Positions 8,181 through 16,610 of a DNA stretch of 64,000 nt are shown here, piece by piece. The stretch's first letter is position 1. Each line of letters begins with the position of its first letter. Position numbers and translations under genes: made by a program. Under the pieces are notes generated by a model. That model did no database searches. It saw nothing but the letters and a program-made list of their open reading frames with translations, and was not told the DNA's origin. Where the stretch lies: contig NZ_NSGH01000001.1 in NCBI RefSeq assembly GCF_002295105.1, positions 186,001 through 250,000 of the forward strand, read 5' to 3'. The DNA is from Salimicrobium humidisoli (GTDB lineage Bacteria; Bacillota; Bacilli; Bacillales; Halobacillaceae).

Positions 8181-8209
8181 TTGCAGGAAGGCAGAAGAGG
8201 AGATATAAT
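8181..8209 (+). promoter_or_regulatory. promoter of a putative small RNA
   Basis: TTGCAG (8181-8186), 17 bp, perfect TATAAT (8204-8209). The expected start is near 8216. The weak -35 would leave room for activation from box 2. Confidence 0.55.
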
Positions 8210-8215
8210 CATACT

Positions 8216-8302
8216 CATAAAGACAGACCATCATCATCCCCCCTCTCCTTTTAACTAATAAAAAACAGGCGGCCCTTTCCCCGAAGGGTCCGCCTGTTTT
8301 TC
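8216..8302 (+). ncRNA. putative C-rich small regulatory RNA
   Basis: A predicted ~87-nt transcript runs from the promoter at 8181-8209 to a strong intrinsic terminator. The terminator has an 8-bp ACAGGCGG/CCGCCTGT stem, a further CCCTT/AAGGG helix, then T5. No start codon with a ribosome binding site lies inside. The 5' part is predicted unpaired and holds CCCCCCTCTCCTTTT (8238-8252), which is complementary to Shine-Dalgarno sequences. C-rich seeds of this kind are known from Gram-positive trans-acting RNAs such as FsrA and RoxS/RsaE. The alternative is that the hairpin is only the receptor gene's terminator. Confidence 0.5.
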
Positions 8303-8386
8303 TTTTTCAGAAGACAGCTTCCCTTTTGTTCCCTCTCCGTCTGCGATATAATGGAAGAAACATAGCGAGATGAGGGAGGTTATATT

Positions 8387-8896
8387 ATGGCTGAGGAGAA
8401 AAAGAACCAGTTTAATATACTGAGCGGTGATTCTACAGGTGGAGATGGCAGTTACGGTGTGGGAACGATCAACCTCGATAACATTTCCCCGGTTATTGTC
8501 GACCCTCAGAAAGAAGAAGCGTACATTGATATGGACGCCCTGCATGCCCGGAGTAAAATAGAGAAAAAGGTCCGTTTTAAACCGGATAAGGAACCGCTCG
8601 TGGAACCGAATCTGTACTGGATCGTCTGGGTAGCGACCCAGGTGGCGCAGGAAGGTCCTTATATTTACGGCATCGGTGCCTGTGAAGTGCAGGTATCGAC
8701 GGAAGAACGACGGATCAAGCCCGGGTATAAGTCGATGCCGGAGCACGTCAATAATCTGGATAAGTCGCTGAAAGGGAAAGTTCTGGTCGAGCACATGGAT
8801 GAAAAGTCGAAGCAGATTCTCGTCGACTACCTGAAAGAAGAGCACGGTGAACTTTGGAAGAATTCCCGTGACGAAGTGATCGATGGGTTACAATAA
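8387..8896 (+). CDS. ywhD: YwhD family protein
   Basis: A 169-residue soluble protein matching the Bacillus YwhD family over its length. The typical N-terminus (FNILSGDSTGGDGSYGVGTINLDNISPVIVD), ALHARSKIEKKVRF and NLYWIVWVATQ are all present. Function is unknown in the family. A GGGAGG site lies 8 nt before the ATG. A weak hairpin terminator follows. Confidence 0.88.
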   Translation: MAEEKKNQFNILSGDSTGGDGSYGVGTINLDNISPVIVDPQKEEAYIDMDALHARSKIEKKVRFKPDKEPLVEPNLYWIVWVATQVAQEGPYIYGIGACEVQVSTEERRIKPGYKSMPEHVNNLDKSLKGKVLVEHMDEKSKQILVDYLKEEHGELWKNSRDEVIDGLQ

Positions 8897-8909
8897 CATC
8901 AGTGAGAAG

Positions 8910-8949
8910 AGCAGTTCCGTCCTGATTTATTTCGATGGAACTGCTTTTC
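8910..8949 (+). terminator. terminator of ywhD
   Basis: AGCAGTTCC / GGAACTGCT 9-bp stem with an 18-nt loop and TTTT. Confidence 0.6.
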
Positions 8950-9000
8950 ATAAACAATCTTCTGAAGATTTGAAGTGCGAGGAAAAAGGAGGAGGAAGGA

Positions 9001-9212
9001 TGGAAAAGGAAAATGGCAGTTTCAATTTTAAAAGCCCGCTGCTGTTCTTCGTAATCGTGTGGTCGATTATCTGGAAGGGAATAGCACTCTGGCATGCAGC
9101 CCGAAACAAACAGCTGCCATGGTTTCTCAGCCTGCTGATTGTAAACACTGTCGGTCTCGTGGAAATAGTGTATCTCATTTTTTTCAGGAAAGACAGAAAG
9201 CTGGATGAATAA
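9001..9212 (+). CDS. DUF5652-like small membrane protein
   Basis: 70 residues starting at ATG 9001, directly behind AAAGGAGGAGGAAGG. A longer frame opening at 8883 lacks a site. Two transmembrane helices (about 12-30 and 40-62) surround WKGIALWHAARNKQLPWFLSLL, the pattern of the DUF5652 family (function unknown). Confidence 0.75.
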
Positions 9213-9213
9213 T

Positions 9214-9259
9214 AAAAAAAGCGGACCGCAAACTAAGTTTTGATTTGCGGTCCGTTTTT
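9214..9259. terminator. bidirectional terminator
   Basis: CGGACCGCAAA / TTTGCGGTCCG (9222-9232, 9244-9254) with A-rich and T-rich flanks. It serves the DUF5652 gene and the convergent ferredoxin gene. Confidence 0.9.
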
Positions 9260-9499
9260 CTATTTCTGATTGAAGAATTCTTTCGCTTTTTCCACATACG
9301 GCATGTCTTCATCGATAAGATCCTCTTCGTAATAAATCGCCTCTACCGGGCAGACTGCTTCGCAGGCGCCGCAGTCGATACAAATCTCCGGATCGATATA
9401 AAACATGTCTTTACCTTCTTCTATACAATCCACCGGGCATACGTCTACGCATTCTCCGGATTTTTCCTGTTCACACGGGGCAGTAATGACAAAAGCCAT
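9260..9499 (-). CDS. bacterial ferredoxin, two 4Fe-4S-type cluster motifs
   Basis: 79 residues. The first cluster region has C9, C17 and C21-P (CVDVCPVDCIEE), the second is CIDCGACEAVCPVEAI. The spacing is that of Bacillus-type ferredoxins carrying [4Fe-4S] with or without [3Fe-4S]. It is a cytosolic low-potential electron carrier. AAAGGAGGG precedes the ATG. Partners are not adjacent. Confidence 0.93.
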   Translation of the reverse strand: MAFVITAPCEQEKSGECVDVCPVDCIEEGKDMFYIDPEICIDCGACEAVCPVEAIYYEEDLIDEDMPYVEKAKEFFNQK

Positions 9500-9563
9500 G
9501 CAAACCCTCCTTTATGTCTGTATTAAAAAGGGGATTAGTTTTCCCGCGTTCATTTTAACACAT

Positions 9564-10781
9564 TCAGGAGGCCCGTTTCTCTGTTTTGCTGATGACGTTT
9601 GTACCGACGAGATCCCCCGTTACGTTAAGGGCAGTAGCTCCCATGCCTACGAAGACGTCCACTGCAGTAAGAAGAGCTACAGCTTCCATCGGCAGCCCTA
9701 CCTGGGAGAATACGGTAGCGATCATGATGATACCGGCACCGGGGACTCCGGCAGTCCCCACCGAAGCGAGCGTGCCGACGATCACTACTTGCAGCACGCT
9801 GACAAAGCTCAGTGGATCACCGATGACGTTTGCTGCAAATACCGCCGAAACGGCTATCCGTATAGCCGCTCCGTCCATATTGATGGTTGCGCCGAGCGGA
9901 AGGCTGAACCCGTAAAGACTTTTGTTCAGTTTAAGCTGGTTCGCAGCATGAAGAGTAACCGGCAGCGTTCCGGAAGAACTCTGAGTGACGAAAGCGGTGA
10001 CCATCGGAGTTCTCGCCTCCCTGAAAAATTGGCCGAGCTTCGTTTTCGTGAGCAGGAGAATACCTGTGTAAATTACGAGCTGTACGAGCAGGGCGATATA
10101 AAGGACTCCGATGAAACCTCCGAGTTCCTGCAGGGTATCAGTGCCCTGTTCTCCAACGATTCCTGCAATTATAGCTGCAATACCGACCGGGATATACTGA
10201 AGGATTCCTTTCATGACCGTCAAAGTCAGTTCGTTCAACGTATCGATAAGGTCATACAGTTTTTCGGCTTTCTCGCCGAATTTTTCTGTACTTCGCATAT
10301 AAGTTATGGCAATTCCGAAAGCGAAAGCAGTGAAAATGATGCCGAGCAGGTTCATTTCGACGAATGCTTTCACTATATTATCCGGTACAATACTCAGGAT
10401 CACCTGCGTGACTCCCGGATCCTCAGGGACTTCAAAGGACTCGTCCCCGCTTAAAGAAAGGCCTGTGCCAGGATTGAAGAGACTGGCGACCGAAGTCCCG
10501 ATGATGATGGCGAGAGCCGAAGTTCCGAGATAGTATAGAAACACTTTCCCGCCCATGCGGCCGAGGTTCCCGATATTCGTCTGATTCACCCCTACGATCA
10601 GTGTAAATAGGATAAGCGGGATGATGATGAATTGTAACAGACGGAGCATAAGGTCACCGAAGGGGGCGAGGGCACTTGCTTTATCACCGAGAAGAAGTCC
10701 CAGAATGATACCGATTACGAGAGCCACCGTGATTTTTTTAATGAGCGAAGCATGTATATATAAATTCCAGAGTTTTTTCAC
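9564..10781 (-). CDS. dicarboxylate/amino-acid:cation symporter (DAACS family)
   Basis: A 405-residue integral membrane carrier of the GltP/GltT/DctA family, which imports glutamate, aspartate or C4-dicarboxylates with Na+ or H+. Visible hallmarks are the serine-rich reentrant loop TQSSSGTLPVTLHAA, the NMDGAA motif in GATINMDGAAIRIA, and GTAGVPGAGIIM. The start is GTG behind AAGGAGG. It is monocistronic. The exact substrate is not resolvable by eye. Confidence 0.92.
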   Translation of the reverse strand: MKKLWNLYIHASLIKKITVALVIGIILGLLLGDKASALAPFGDLMLRLLQFIIIPLILFTLIVGVNQTNIGNLGRMGGKVFLYYLGTSALAIIIGTSVASLFNPGTGLSLSGDESFEVPEDPGVTQVILSIVPDNIVKAFVEMNLLGIIFTAFAFGIAITYMRSTEKFGEKAEKLYDLIDTLNELTLTVMKGILQYIPVGIAAIIAGIVGEQGTDTLQELGGFIGVLYIALLVQLVIYTGILLLTKTKLGQFFREARTPMVTAFVTQSSSGTLPVTLHAANQLKLNKSLYGFSLPLGATINMDGAAIRIAVSAVFAANVIGDPLSFVSVLQVVIVGTLASVGTAGVPGAGIIMIATVFSQVGLPMEAVALLTAVDVFVGMGATALNVTGDLVGTNVISKTEKRAS

Positions 10782-10923
10782 GCTGTTCCTCCTTCAACTT
10801 AATTCTGATTTGTTTACTCTGCATTACAATAGCGGAAAAAAGTTTTTATGTCAAAACAGACGATTTTGTTTTTTGAAAAGGAAAAAGAGGTATTCACTAT
10901 TGTAGATGAGAGGGGGAGGGAAG

Positions 10924-12108
10924 ATGAGCGTTACTCAAGTAGTGCTTCTTTTGTTAATAGGATATGTCGTTTTCACCATCGATAAGAAAAAAAAGAGTCT
11001 GCCGATCCCGGTAGTGCTTCTCGTAATTGGTATAGGGTTATCATTTGTGCCATATTTTTCTACGGTGGAAGTCACGGAGAAGATGATTTATGAAATTTTC
11101 CTTCCGGGGATACTGTTCGTTTCCGCCTATAAATATTCAGCCAAAGCTATAAAAAGGCATGGAGCTGTGCTGGCTACGCTAAGTACTCTCGGCCTGATGG
11201 CCACGGCACTTCTGCTCGGTCTGCTGACGTATATGATCGGAGGATGGTTCGGCAGCATTTCTTTTCTCGGTGCCATGGTTATCGCTTCGATTCTGACCCC
11301 GACCGATCCTGTTTCCGCTGTCTCCGTTCTTGAAGAAGCGGCCGACGAGCAGATTGCTGAAGTGGTGGACGGGGAATCAATGATCAACGATGGAACGAGC
11401 ATCGTGCTGTTCACAGTTCTGAGCGGGATGTACCTGGGTGAAAATTCCTTTCAGCTCACCGGTTTTATCGGAGAATTTTTATACGTCTCTCTCGGTGGAG
11501 TGGCTGTAGGAATAGCATTCGGATGGCTGTGTTCAAAAGCCGTACACATAACCCATCACCGTGATTATCAGGTCATGCTCAGTATCATTATCGCGTATGG
11601 CGTATTCCAGACGGCTGAACATATCGGGTTCTCCGGAGTACTCGGAACAGTGGCTGCCGGCATTATGCTGAGTTATGAATTTGAGCATATGAACCGAGAG
11701 GAACACTATAGGGAAGCACTGTCCGGTTTCTGGAACGTAGTGGAACCGTCCCTGCTTGCTCTCGTTTTTCTGCTCATCGGAATTACGGCGACACCGTATC
11801 TCACTTCCGCAAACTGGAGCATGGCAATCATCATTTTCGTCGCCTCCATCGTCATCCGTTACTTAATAGTGACGAGTGTGCTGGCGATATTTCATAATCA
11901 TCGGTCGCTTGATAAAAACAGGCAGGCTTTTCTCGTGTCCTGGGCAGGAATCAGAGGGACGATGTCCGTGTTTCTGATTTTGAGTCTTCATGCGAAAAGT
12001 CCGGACGGAAGCGAAGAGCTGTTATCCATCAGTTTCTCGGTTGTAGTACTCTCCCTGATCATTCAGAGTCTCGGGGTGTATCCGTTATCCCGCAAACTGG
12101 AGAACTGA
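10924..12108 (+). CDS. Na+/H+ antiporter, CPA1/NhaP type
   Basis: 394 residues, about 12 membrane helices. The conserved ion-binding stretch of CPA1 antiporters is present (ASILTPTDPVSAVSVLEE), followed by DGESMINDGTSIVLF and later WAGIRGTMSVFLILSL. It would exchange internal Na+ (or K+) for external protons, useful in salty or alkaline habitats. ATG 10924 is preferred over ATG 10906 because GAGGGGGAG lies just upstream. It stands alone, with a bidirectional terminator after it. Confidence 0.9.
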   Translation: MSVTQVVLLLLIGYVVFTIDKKKKSLPIPVVLLVIGIGLSFVPYFSTVEVTEKMIYEIFLPGILFVSAYKYSAKAIKRHGAVLATLSTLGLMATALLLGLLTYMIGGWFGSISFLGAMVIASILTPTDPVSAVSVLEEAADEQIAEVVDGESMINDGTSIVLFTVLSGMYLGENSFQLTGFIGEFLYVSLGGVAVGIAFGWLCSKAVHITHHRDYQVMLSIIIAYGVFQTAEHIGFSGVLGTVAAGIMLSYEFEHMNREEHYREALSGFWNVVEPSLLALVFLLIGITATPYLTSANWSMAIIIFVASIVIRYLIVTSVLAIFHNHRSLDKNRQAFLVSWAGIRGTMSVFLILSLHAKSPDGSEELLSISFSVVVLSLIIQSLGVYPLSRKLEN

Positions 12109-12136
12109 CTGGACTCTTTTGTGCTTATTCCGGCAT

Positions 12137-12185
12137 GAAAATCCCCTTGGGACCGGAAGATGACCGGTTCCTAAGGGGATTTTTG
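12137..12185. terminator. bidirectional terminator between nhaP-like and MFS genes
   Basis: Long imperfect stem AAATCCCCTTGGGACCGG / CCGGTTCCTAAGGGGATTT with T-runs on both strands. Confidence 0.85.
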
Positions 12186-12206
12186 CTCTTTATTCTTTTA
12201 AATTAT

Positions 12207-13610
12207 TCAGGCTGCAGCTGCAGTCTTTTTTCTGCTTCTGATAAAGAAAGCGAGAATGAAACCGAATAAGGAGAGTGCTCCTGCAACGATGAAGGCACTA
12301 TTGACCCCGTTCACCATGCCGGCAGCACCTTCCCCGGGAATTGCACCACTGGACATGACGGACACCAGCAGCCCTGTACCGACAGCTCCGGAAATCTGCC
12401 GCATCGTATTATTCATGGCCGTACCGTGTGGCATCAGTTTATCGGGAAGCTGGTTAAGGCCGGCAGTCGTTACGGGCATCATTACCATAGCGATACCGAA
12501 CATACGGGCCGAATTGACGATTGCCAAATAGGCGAATGTTGTTTCAATTGTGAGCGAAGTGAAAAGAAAATTCGTAACGGTTAATATTCCAAGACCGATG
12601 ATCGCAAGCCACCTGGCTCCGAACATGTCGAAAAGGCGTCCGGTCACCGGGTTCATCAGTCCCATCAGAATCGCTCCAGGAAGCAGCATGAGTCCGGACT
12701 CCAGAGGAGAGAAGCCGAGCATATTCTGCATAAGAATAGGCAAAATGACGGCCCCGCCTATCATGGACATGAATACTACCATGCCGAGAGCGGTTGTAAG
12801 AGTGAAGACTCCGTATTTGAAAATCCTGAACTCCAGAATCGGCTGTTCGAGTTTCATCTGACGTTTAATGAACAGAGTAAGAGTGATAGCTCCGACAATG
12901 ATTGGAATATATACCTGCGGAACGAGCCAGCCCCCGACGTTTCCTGCCGTACTGAAACCGTAGAGAAGCCCTCCGAACCCGAGTGTGGACAGGGCGATGG
13001 AGAGAGCATCGATTTTAGGGAATGTCCGCGTTGTGACGTTTTTCAGGATAAAATAAGCGACAATTATATCAATAACTGCGATAGGAAGCACAACGTAAAA
13101 TACACTCCTCCATGGGAACTGACCAACGAGGTACCCTGAGAGCGTAGGTCCTATAGCCGGAGCGAAAGCGATGACGAGACCGAACAGCCCCATAGCCGTT
13201 CCCCGTTTTTCAAGCGGAAACACGAGAAAAAGAATCGTCTGCATCAGCGGCATAATAATACCTGCGCCGCCGGCCTGCAGTACGCGGCCGGCCATCAGAA
13301 ACGAAAAGTTCGGAGCTATCGCACATACAAGAGTTCCGAGCGCGAATGTGCCGACAGCTGTAAGAAACAGACCGCGGGTAGTGAACCGTTCAATGAGAAA
13401 AGCGGTGATGGGAATCATGATTCCGTTCACAAGCATGAAAACCGACTGTAACCATTGAGCTGTGTTGGCACTTACTCCGAGGTCATTCATAATCGGGGGG
13501 ATAGCAGTGGATAAAAGTGTCTGATTCAGAATCGCTACGAATGCTCCTGAAATCAGAACAATCATCAGCGGCACTTTGTTTATATCGGGGCGTCCTTGAG
13601 CGTCAGCCAT
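12207..13610 (-). CDS. MFS drug:H+ antiporter, DHA2 (EmrB/QacA) family
   Basis: 467 residues with about 14 predicted helices. The start is ATG at 13610, behind AGAAGGAATTGAT; a longer frame to 13871 runs into the divergent SDR gene and has no site. DHA2 signatures include NDLGVSANTAQWLQSVFMLVNGIMIPITAFLIERF and LQAGGAGIIMPLMQTI. It probably pumps out lipophilic or cationic compounds. The divergent SDR and the PadR regulator behind it may belong to the same response (inference). Confidence 0.9.
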   Translation of the reverse strand: MADAQGRPDINKVPLMIVLISGAFVAILNQTLLSTAIPPIMNDLGVSANTAQWLQSVFMLVNGIMIPITAFLIERFTTRGLFLTAVGTFALGTLVCAIAPNFSFLMAGRVLQAGGAGIIMPLMQTILFLVFPLEKRGTAMGLFGLVIAFAPAIGPTLSGYLVGQFPWRSVFYVVLPIAVIDIIVAYFILKNVTTRTFPKIDALSIALSTLGFGGLLYGFSTAGNVGGWLVPQVYIPIIVGAITLTLFIKRQMKLEQPILEFRIFKYGVFTLTTALGMVVFMSMIGGAVILPILMQNMLGFSPLESGLMLLPGAILMGLMNPVTGRLFDMFGARWLAIIGLGILTVTNFLFTSLTIETTFAYLAIVNSARMFGIAMVMMPVTTAGLNQLPDKLMPHGTAMNNTMRQISGAVGTGLLVSVMSSGAIPGEGAAGMVNGVNSAFIVAGALSLFGFILAFFIRSRKKTAAAA

Positions 13611-13716
13611 ATCAATTCCTTCTTTCTTCCTATTTAATAATGAGTTGAATAAGTTAACAATTATAGCAGACAGAAGTCTGGAAGTTAATTGATATGCATG
13701 GAAAGTTAAAATAGTC

Positions 13717-13744
13717 TGCACAAAGTATATAAATGCGTTATAAT
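13717..13744 (+). promoter_or_regulatory. promoter of the SDR gene
   Basis: TGCACA, 16 bp, TATAAT (13739-13744), 27 bp before the start codon. Confidence 0.5.
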
Positions 13745-13770
13745 TAAAAAGGATAGAAGGAGGAATGAAC

Positions 13771-14505
13771 ATGGGTAAGTTAGATGGTAAAGTTGCGATC
13801 ATTACCGGGGGAGCGTCCGGTATGGGTAAAGAAATGGTGGATTTGTTTAAAAACGAAGGGGCTTTCGTCATTGCTGCAGACGTGAATGAGGAAGGTCTGA
13901 AAGCCGTCGGTCAGGAAACGAATGTCGAAGGAGTCAAGCTTGATATATCTTCCGATGAGGACTGGGAGAATGCTGTTCAGAAAATCAAGGACCAGCATGG
14001 AAAAATAGATATCCTCGTAAACAACGCGGGTATCACTACGGAGAAGTCCGCAGATGATACGACGGTCGAGGATTGGGAGTTGATGATGCGTATCAACAGT
14101 TACGGGCCGTTCGCAGGGATCAAGCACGTGGCTCCCTACATGGCGGAGAACGGGAAAGGTTCGATTGTAAACATATCAAGTTTCACGGCTCAGATCGGAC
14201 TCGGCTTCAACAGCTATTCCGCTTCTAAAGGAGCAGTACGGGCCATTTCCAAATCCGCCAGTACTACTTATGGGAAACAGGGGGTTCGCGTGAACGCGGT
14301 GTTCCCTGGTGTTATAGAAACACCTATGACGAAAAATCTGAAAGAATCCGGCGGTATGCTCGAACAGCTTGAAAAAGCTACTCCGCTCGGACGACTCGGA
14401 AAACCGGAAGATATAGCGAGAGCCGTCCTGTTTCTGGCCTCTGACGATGCCGACTATATAACGGGCGCCGAGCTCGTTATTGATGGAGGATTTTCAGCAC
14501 AGTAA
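13771..14505 (+). CDS. short-chain dehydrogenase/reductase
   Basis: 244 residues of classical SDR type. The cofactor site is TGGASGMGKE (about 13-22), NNAG lies near residue 88, and the catalytic Ser and YSASK motif appear in NISSFTAQIGLGFNSYSASK. Asp in AADVNEE after the second strand favours NAD(H). The start at 13771 is set by AAGGAGG at 7 nt; the ATG at 13765 is too close. Substrate unknown; FabG- or glucose-dehydrogenase-like relatives are common. Confidence 0.9.
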   Translation: MGKLDGKVAIITGGASGMGKEMVDLFKNEGAFVIAADVNEEGLKAVGQETNVEGVKLDISSDEDWENAVQKIKDQHGKIDILVNNAGITTEKSADDTTVEDWELMMRINSYGPFAGIKHVAPYMAENGKGSIVNISSFTAQIGLGFNSYSASKGAVRAISKSASTTYGKQGVRVNAVFPGVIETPMTKNLKESGGMLEQLEKATPLGRLGKPEDIARAVLFLASDDADYITGAELVIDGGFSAQ

Positions 14506-14513
14506 TACTGCAG

Positions 14514-14545
14514 GCTGCCCTTAATCAGGGCAGCTTATTTTTTAA
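14514..14545 (+). terminator. terminator of the SDR gene
   Basis: GCTGCCC / GGGCAGC stem (14514-14520, 14528-14534), then a TTATTTTTT run. Confidence 0.85.
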
Positions 14546-14578
14546 TAACGATAAATGAAAAGAGAGGCGGATCCCGAT

Positions 14579-15097
14579 ATGTCTATGCAGATACTGATAC
14601 TGGGACTGTTGAGGGAGACCCCGAGGCACCCTTATGAAATGAAGATGATCATGAAACAACAGCACTGGGATCGACTCTTCCCCGTAACCGAAGGTAACCT
14701 TTATCACAATATAAAAAGGGCAGCGGAAAGAGGAAATATAAAGGCTATAAAGCAGGAGCAGGTGGAGAAACGTCCGAGCCGCACCGTATATGAAATTACG
14801 GAACAGGGAAAAGAAGAGCTTTCCGATCGGATTCTGCATGCGTTCCTTGATCAGAAGATGGAAATAAACACCATATACCCGGCTCTTTTATTCGTCCGGT
14901 ATTCCAACCGGAATTCAGTGGCAGAAGCTGTACGGAAATGGATAGAATCGATTGAAATGAAGGACGGGGAGACCCGTCAGGAGAACGGCGCAGGATACTA
15001 TATTCATAAGCATTTTCAGCAAAGGATGCAAATAGACAGAGAGTGGCTGAAGGAAGTGGCCGCATGGCTGGAAAAGAGCGCAAATGAAAAAACGTGA
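14579..15097 (+). CDS. PadR-family transcriptional regulator
   Basis: 172 residues from ATG 14579 (GAGAGGCGG upstream). An N-terminal winged helix of PadR type (MQILILGLLRETPRHPYEMKMIM, VTEGNLYHNIKRAAERG, RTVYEITEQGKEEL) is followed by a helical PadR C-terminal dimer domain (about 95-165). PadR repressors respond to phenolics or drugs and often control nearby efflux genes. The MFS pump 1 kb away is a reasonable target (inference). Confidence 0.88.
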   Translation: MSMQILILGLLRETPRHPYEMKMIMKQQHWDRLFPVTEGNLYHNIKRAAERGNIKAIKQEQVEKRPSRTVYEITEQGKEELSDRILHAFLDQKMEINTIYPALLFVRYSNRNSVAEAVRKWIESIEMKDGETRQENGAGYYIHKHFQQRMQIDREWLKEVAAWLEKSANEKT

Positions 15098-15130
15098 GAG
15101 GTCTATAGTTGACCTCTCACGTTTTTTTTA
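15090..15130. terminator. bidirectional terminator
   Basis: Perfect 12-bp stem ACGTGAGAGGTC / GACCTCTCACGT, loop 7 nt, T-run; between convergent padR-like and NAD(P)-binding genes. Confidence 0.93.
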
Positions 15131-16555
15131 TCCTTTTGCAGGGTCGGTACTTTCACTATATACCGTTTCGTTACTTTTCTTTTTCATGTGGTTGCTGAAC
15201 AGACGCATAACGATAAGATGGGAAAAAGCCTGGGTATATTTATAGGCGAACCACGGAAGGGAAGGCATATATTCATGGATAGCGACTATAAGTTCATTTT
15301 TTTCGGGAATCTTTCTGAATTCGAGTCTTCCGCGGGAATTCTTTTCGGAATCTGTAAGCAGCCCCCCGGTAATATAGTAAAGGGCACGGTCGGGCGTACT
15401 TCGTTCTCTGGAGTAGGAAAGTTCCAGCAGCGATTTTGAACTGAATGAGGTTCCTACTTTACAGCAATGATCTTCGTCCACAGTAGTGCGGATCCAGGGA
15501 TTCAATAACGATTCCAGCCATTCTACGTAGTAAAGGGCGGTGCTGTCCGCTGTTTCCCCTTCAGGCAGAATGATTCTTTGTACGGAACGGACATCCTGCT
15601 TGAACGATGGGAGTTGGGGCAGTTTCAGCCGTATCCCTTCCTGACGTTCGCTTTCGAGAGCGTATTTTGCGGATTCTTCGAAAGAGATTTTCCCGTCACT
15701 GATGCCCTCCACGTAGTTTTCTTTCTGAACGACCATCGGATGTTTGAGGCTTTCGATAAGCGGATAGACGATTTCTTTCGAGGCTCCGGTCACCATACTT
15801 ACCCAAAGCCTGGACAGTTTCACAGTGATGAACGGAACCGGTATGGCCTTCGGCTTCCGGCCCATGATGGCTGCGGTTTTCAACATCATATCCCAATAAG
15901 TCATTACCTCCGGACCGCCGACGTCGATGGACCGGTTGGAGATCTCTTCATTTTCCAGGCCTTCATCGAGGGCATTAAGAACATCCGGCAGAGCGATAGG
16001 CTGGGTTTCCATACGCGTCCACTTTGGCAGAACCATAATCGGGAGGCGCTTCACAAGCTTTGCGAGAATCGGGAAAGAAGAGCCTTTCGGACCTACGATG
16101 AGACCGGCTCTGATTGCAGTGACGGGAGTCCCGTAGGCGCGCAGTATATTTTCGACTTCCAGACGGCTGCGTAAGTGTCTGGAAAGAGGCTCGTCGTCTC
16201 CCGGAACGATACCGGTCAGGTAGACGATTCTTTTTACGTTATTCTTTTTCGCAGCCTGAGCGAAGTTGTCGGCTAAGATGACGTCCATGTCTTCAAAAGA
16301 CCCCTGGTTAAGCTTTGCCGATGGCATCATGGAGTGTACCAGGTAAACGGCTACATCCGCTCCTTCCAGGGCTTTCTCGGCGTCATTCATTGAATACAGA
16401 TCACAAGATCTCCACTGGATATGCTCACTGTCCTCGTAGTTATCTCCATTCCGGGAAAGAGCTATAATATCAGCTTTATCCTCGATTTTTTTCAGCAGAT
16501 TCTGTCCGATGTATCCACTGGCCCCGGTCAGGGCGACGACTGGTCTTTTACTCAT
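15128..16555 (-). CDS. NAD(P)-binding epimerase-like protein with C-terminal SRPBCC-like domain
   Basis: 475 residues. The N-terminal Rossmann domain (VVALTGASGYIGQNLLKKI; about 1-290) is of the atypical/extended SDR, YbjT-like type. The rest (about 300-460) resembles the DUF2867/SRPBCC-like tail of related proteins (YYVEWLESLLNPW, LYYITGGLL, HEYMPSLPWFAYKYTQ). Enzymatic activity is not established in the family. It follows desR after 55 nt on the same strand and may be co-transcribed with the des module. Confidence 0.8.
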   Translation of the reverse strand: MSKRPVVALTGASGYIGQNLLKKIEDKADIIALSRNGDNYEDSEHIQWRSCDLYSMNDAEKALEGADVAVYLVHSMMPSAKLNQGSFEDMDVILADNFAQAAKKNNVKRIVYLTGIVPGDDEPLSRHLRSRLEVENILRAYGTPVTAIRAGLIVGPKGSSFPILAKLVKRLPIMVLPKWTRMETQPIALPDVLNALDEGLENEEISNRSIDVGGPEVMTYWDMMLKTAAIMGRKPKAIPVPFITVKLSRLWVSMVTGASKEIVYPLIESLKHPMVVQKENYVEGISDGKISFEESAKYALESERQEGIRLKLPQLPSFKQDVRSVQRIILPEGETADSTALYYVEWLESLLNPWIRTTVDEDHCCKVGTSFSSKSLLELSYSRERSTPDRALYYITGGLLTDSEKNSRGRLEFRKIPEKNELIVAIHEYMPSLPWFAYKYTQAFSHLIVMRLFSNHMKKKSNETVYSESTDPAKG

Positions 16556-16610
16556 CAGTTTCTCACTCCTTTTTCTCTACCTTTCCCTTTCCGGGAGAAC
16601 TGAAACTGAC

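Noticed and set aside
8103-8237. 44-codon minus-strand ORF starting ATG-ATG-ATG behind AAAAGGAGAGGGGGG
   Set aside because: Its site is simply the complement of the C-rich run of the putative small RNA, and the only upstream space for a promoter is the terminator hairpin. No signal peptide or domain was seen.
9405-10454. 349-codon plus-strand frame over the symporter gene
   Set aside because: Antisense shadow of a clear DAACS transporter; composition is not protein-like.
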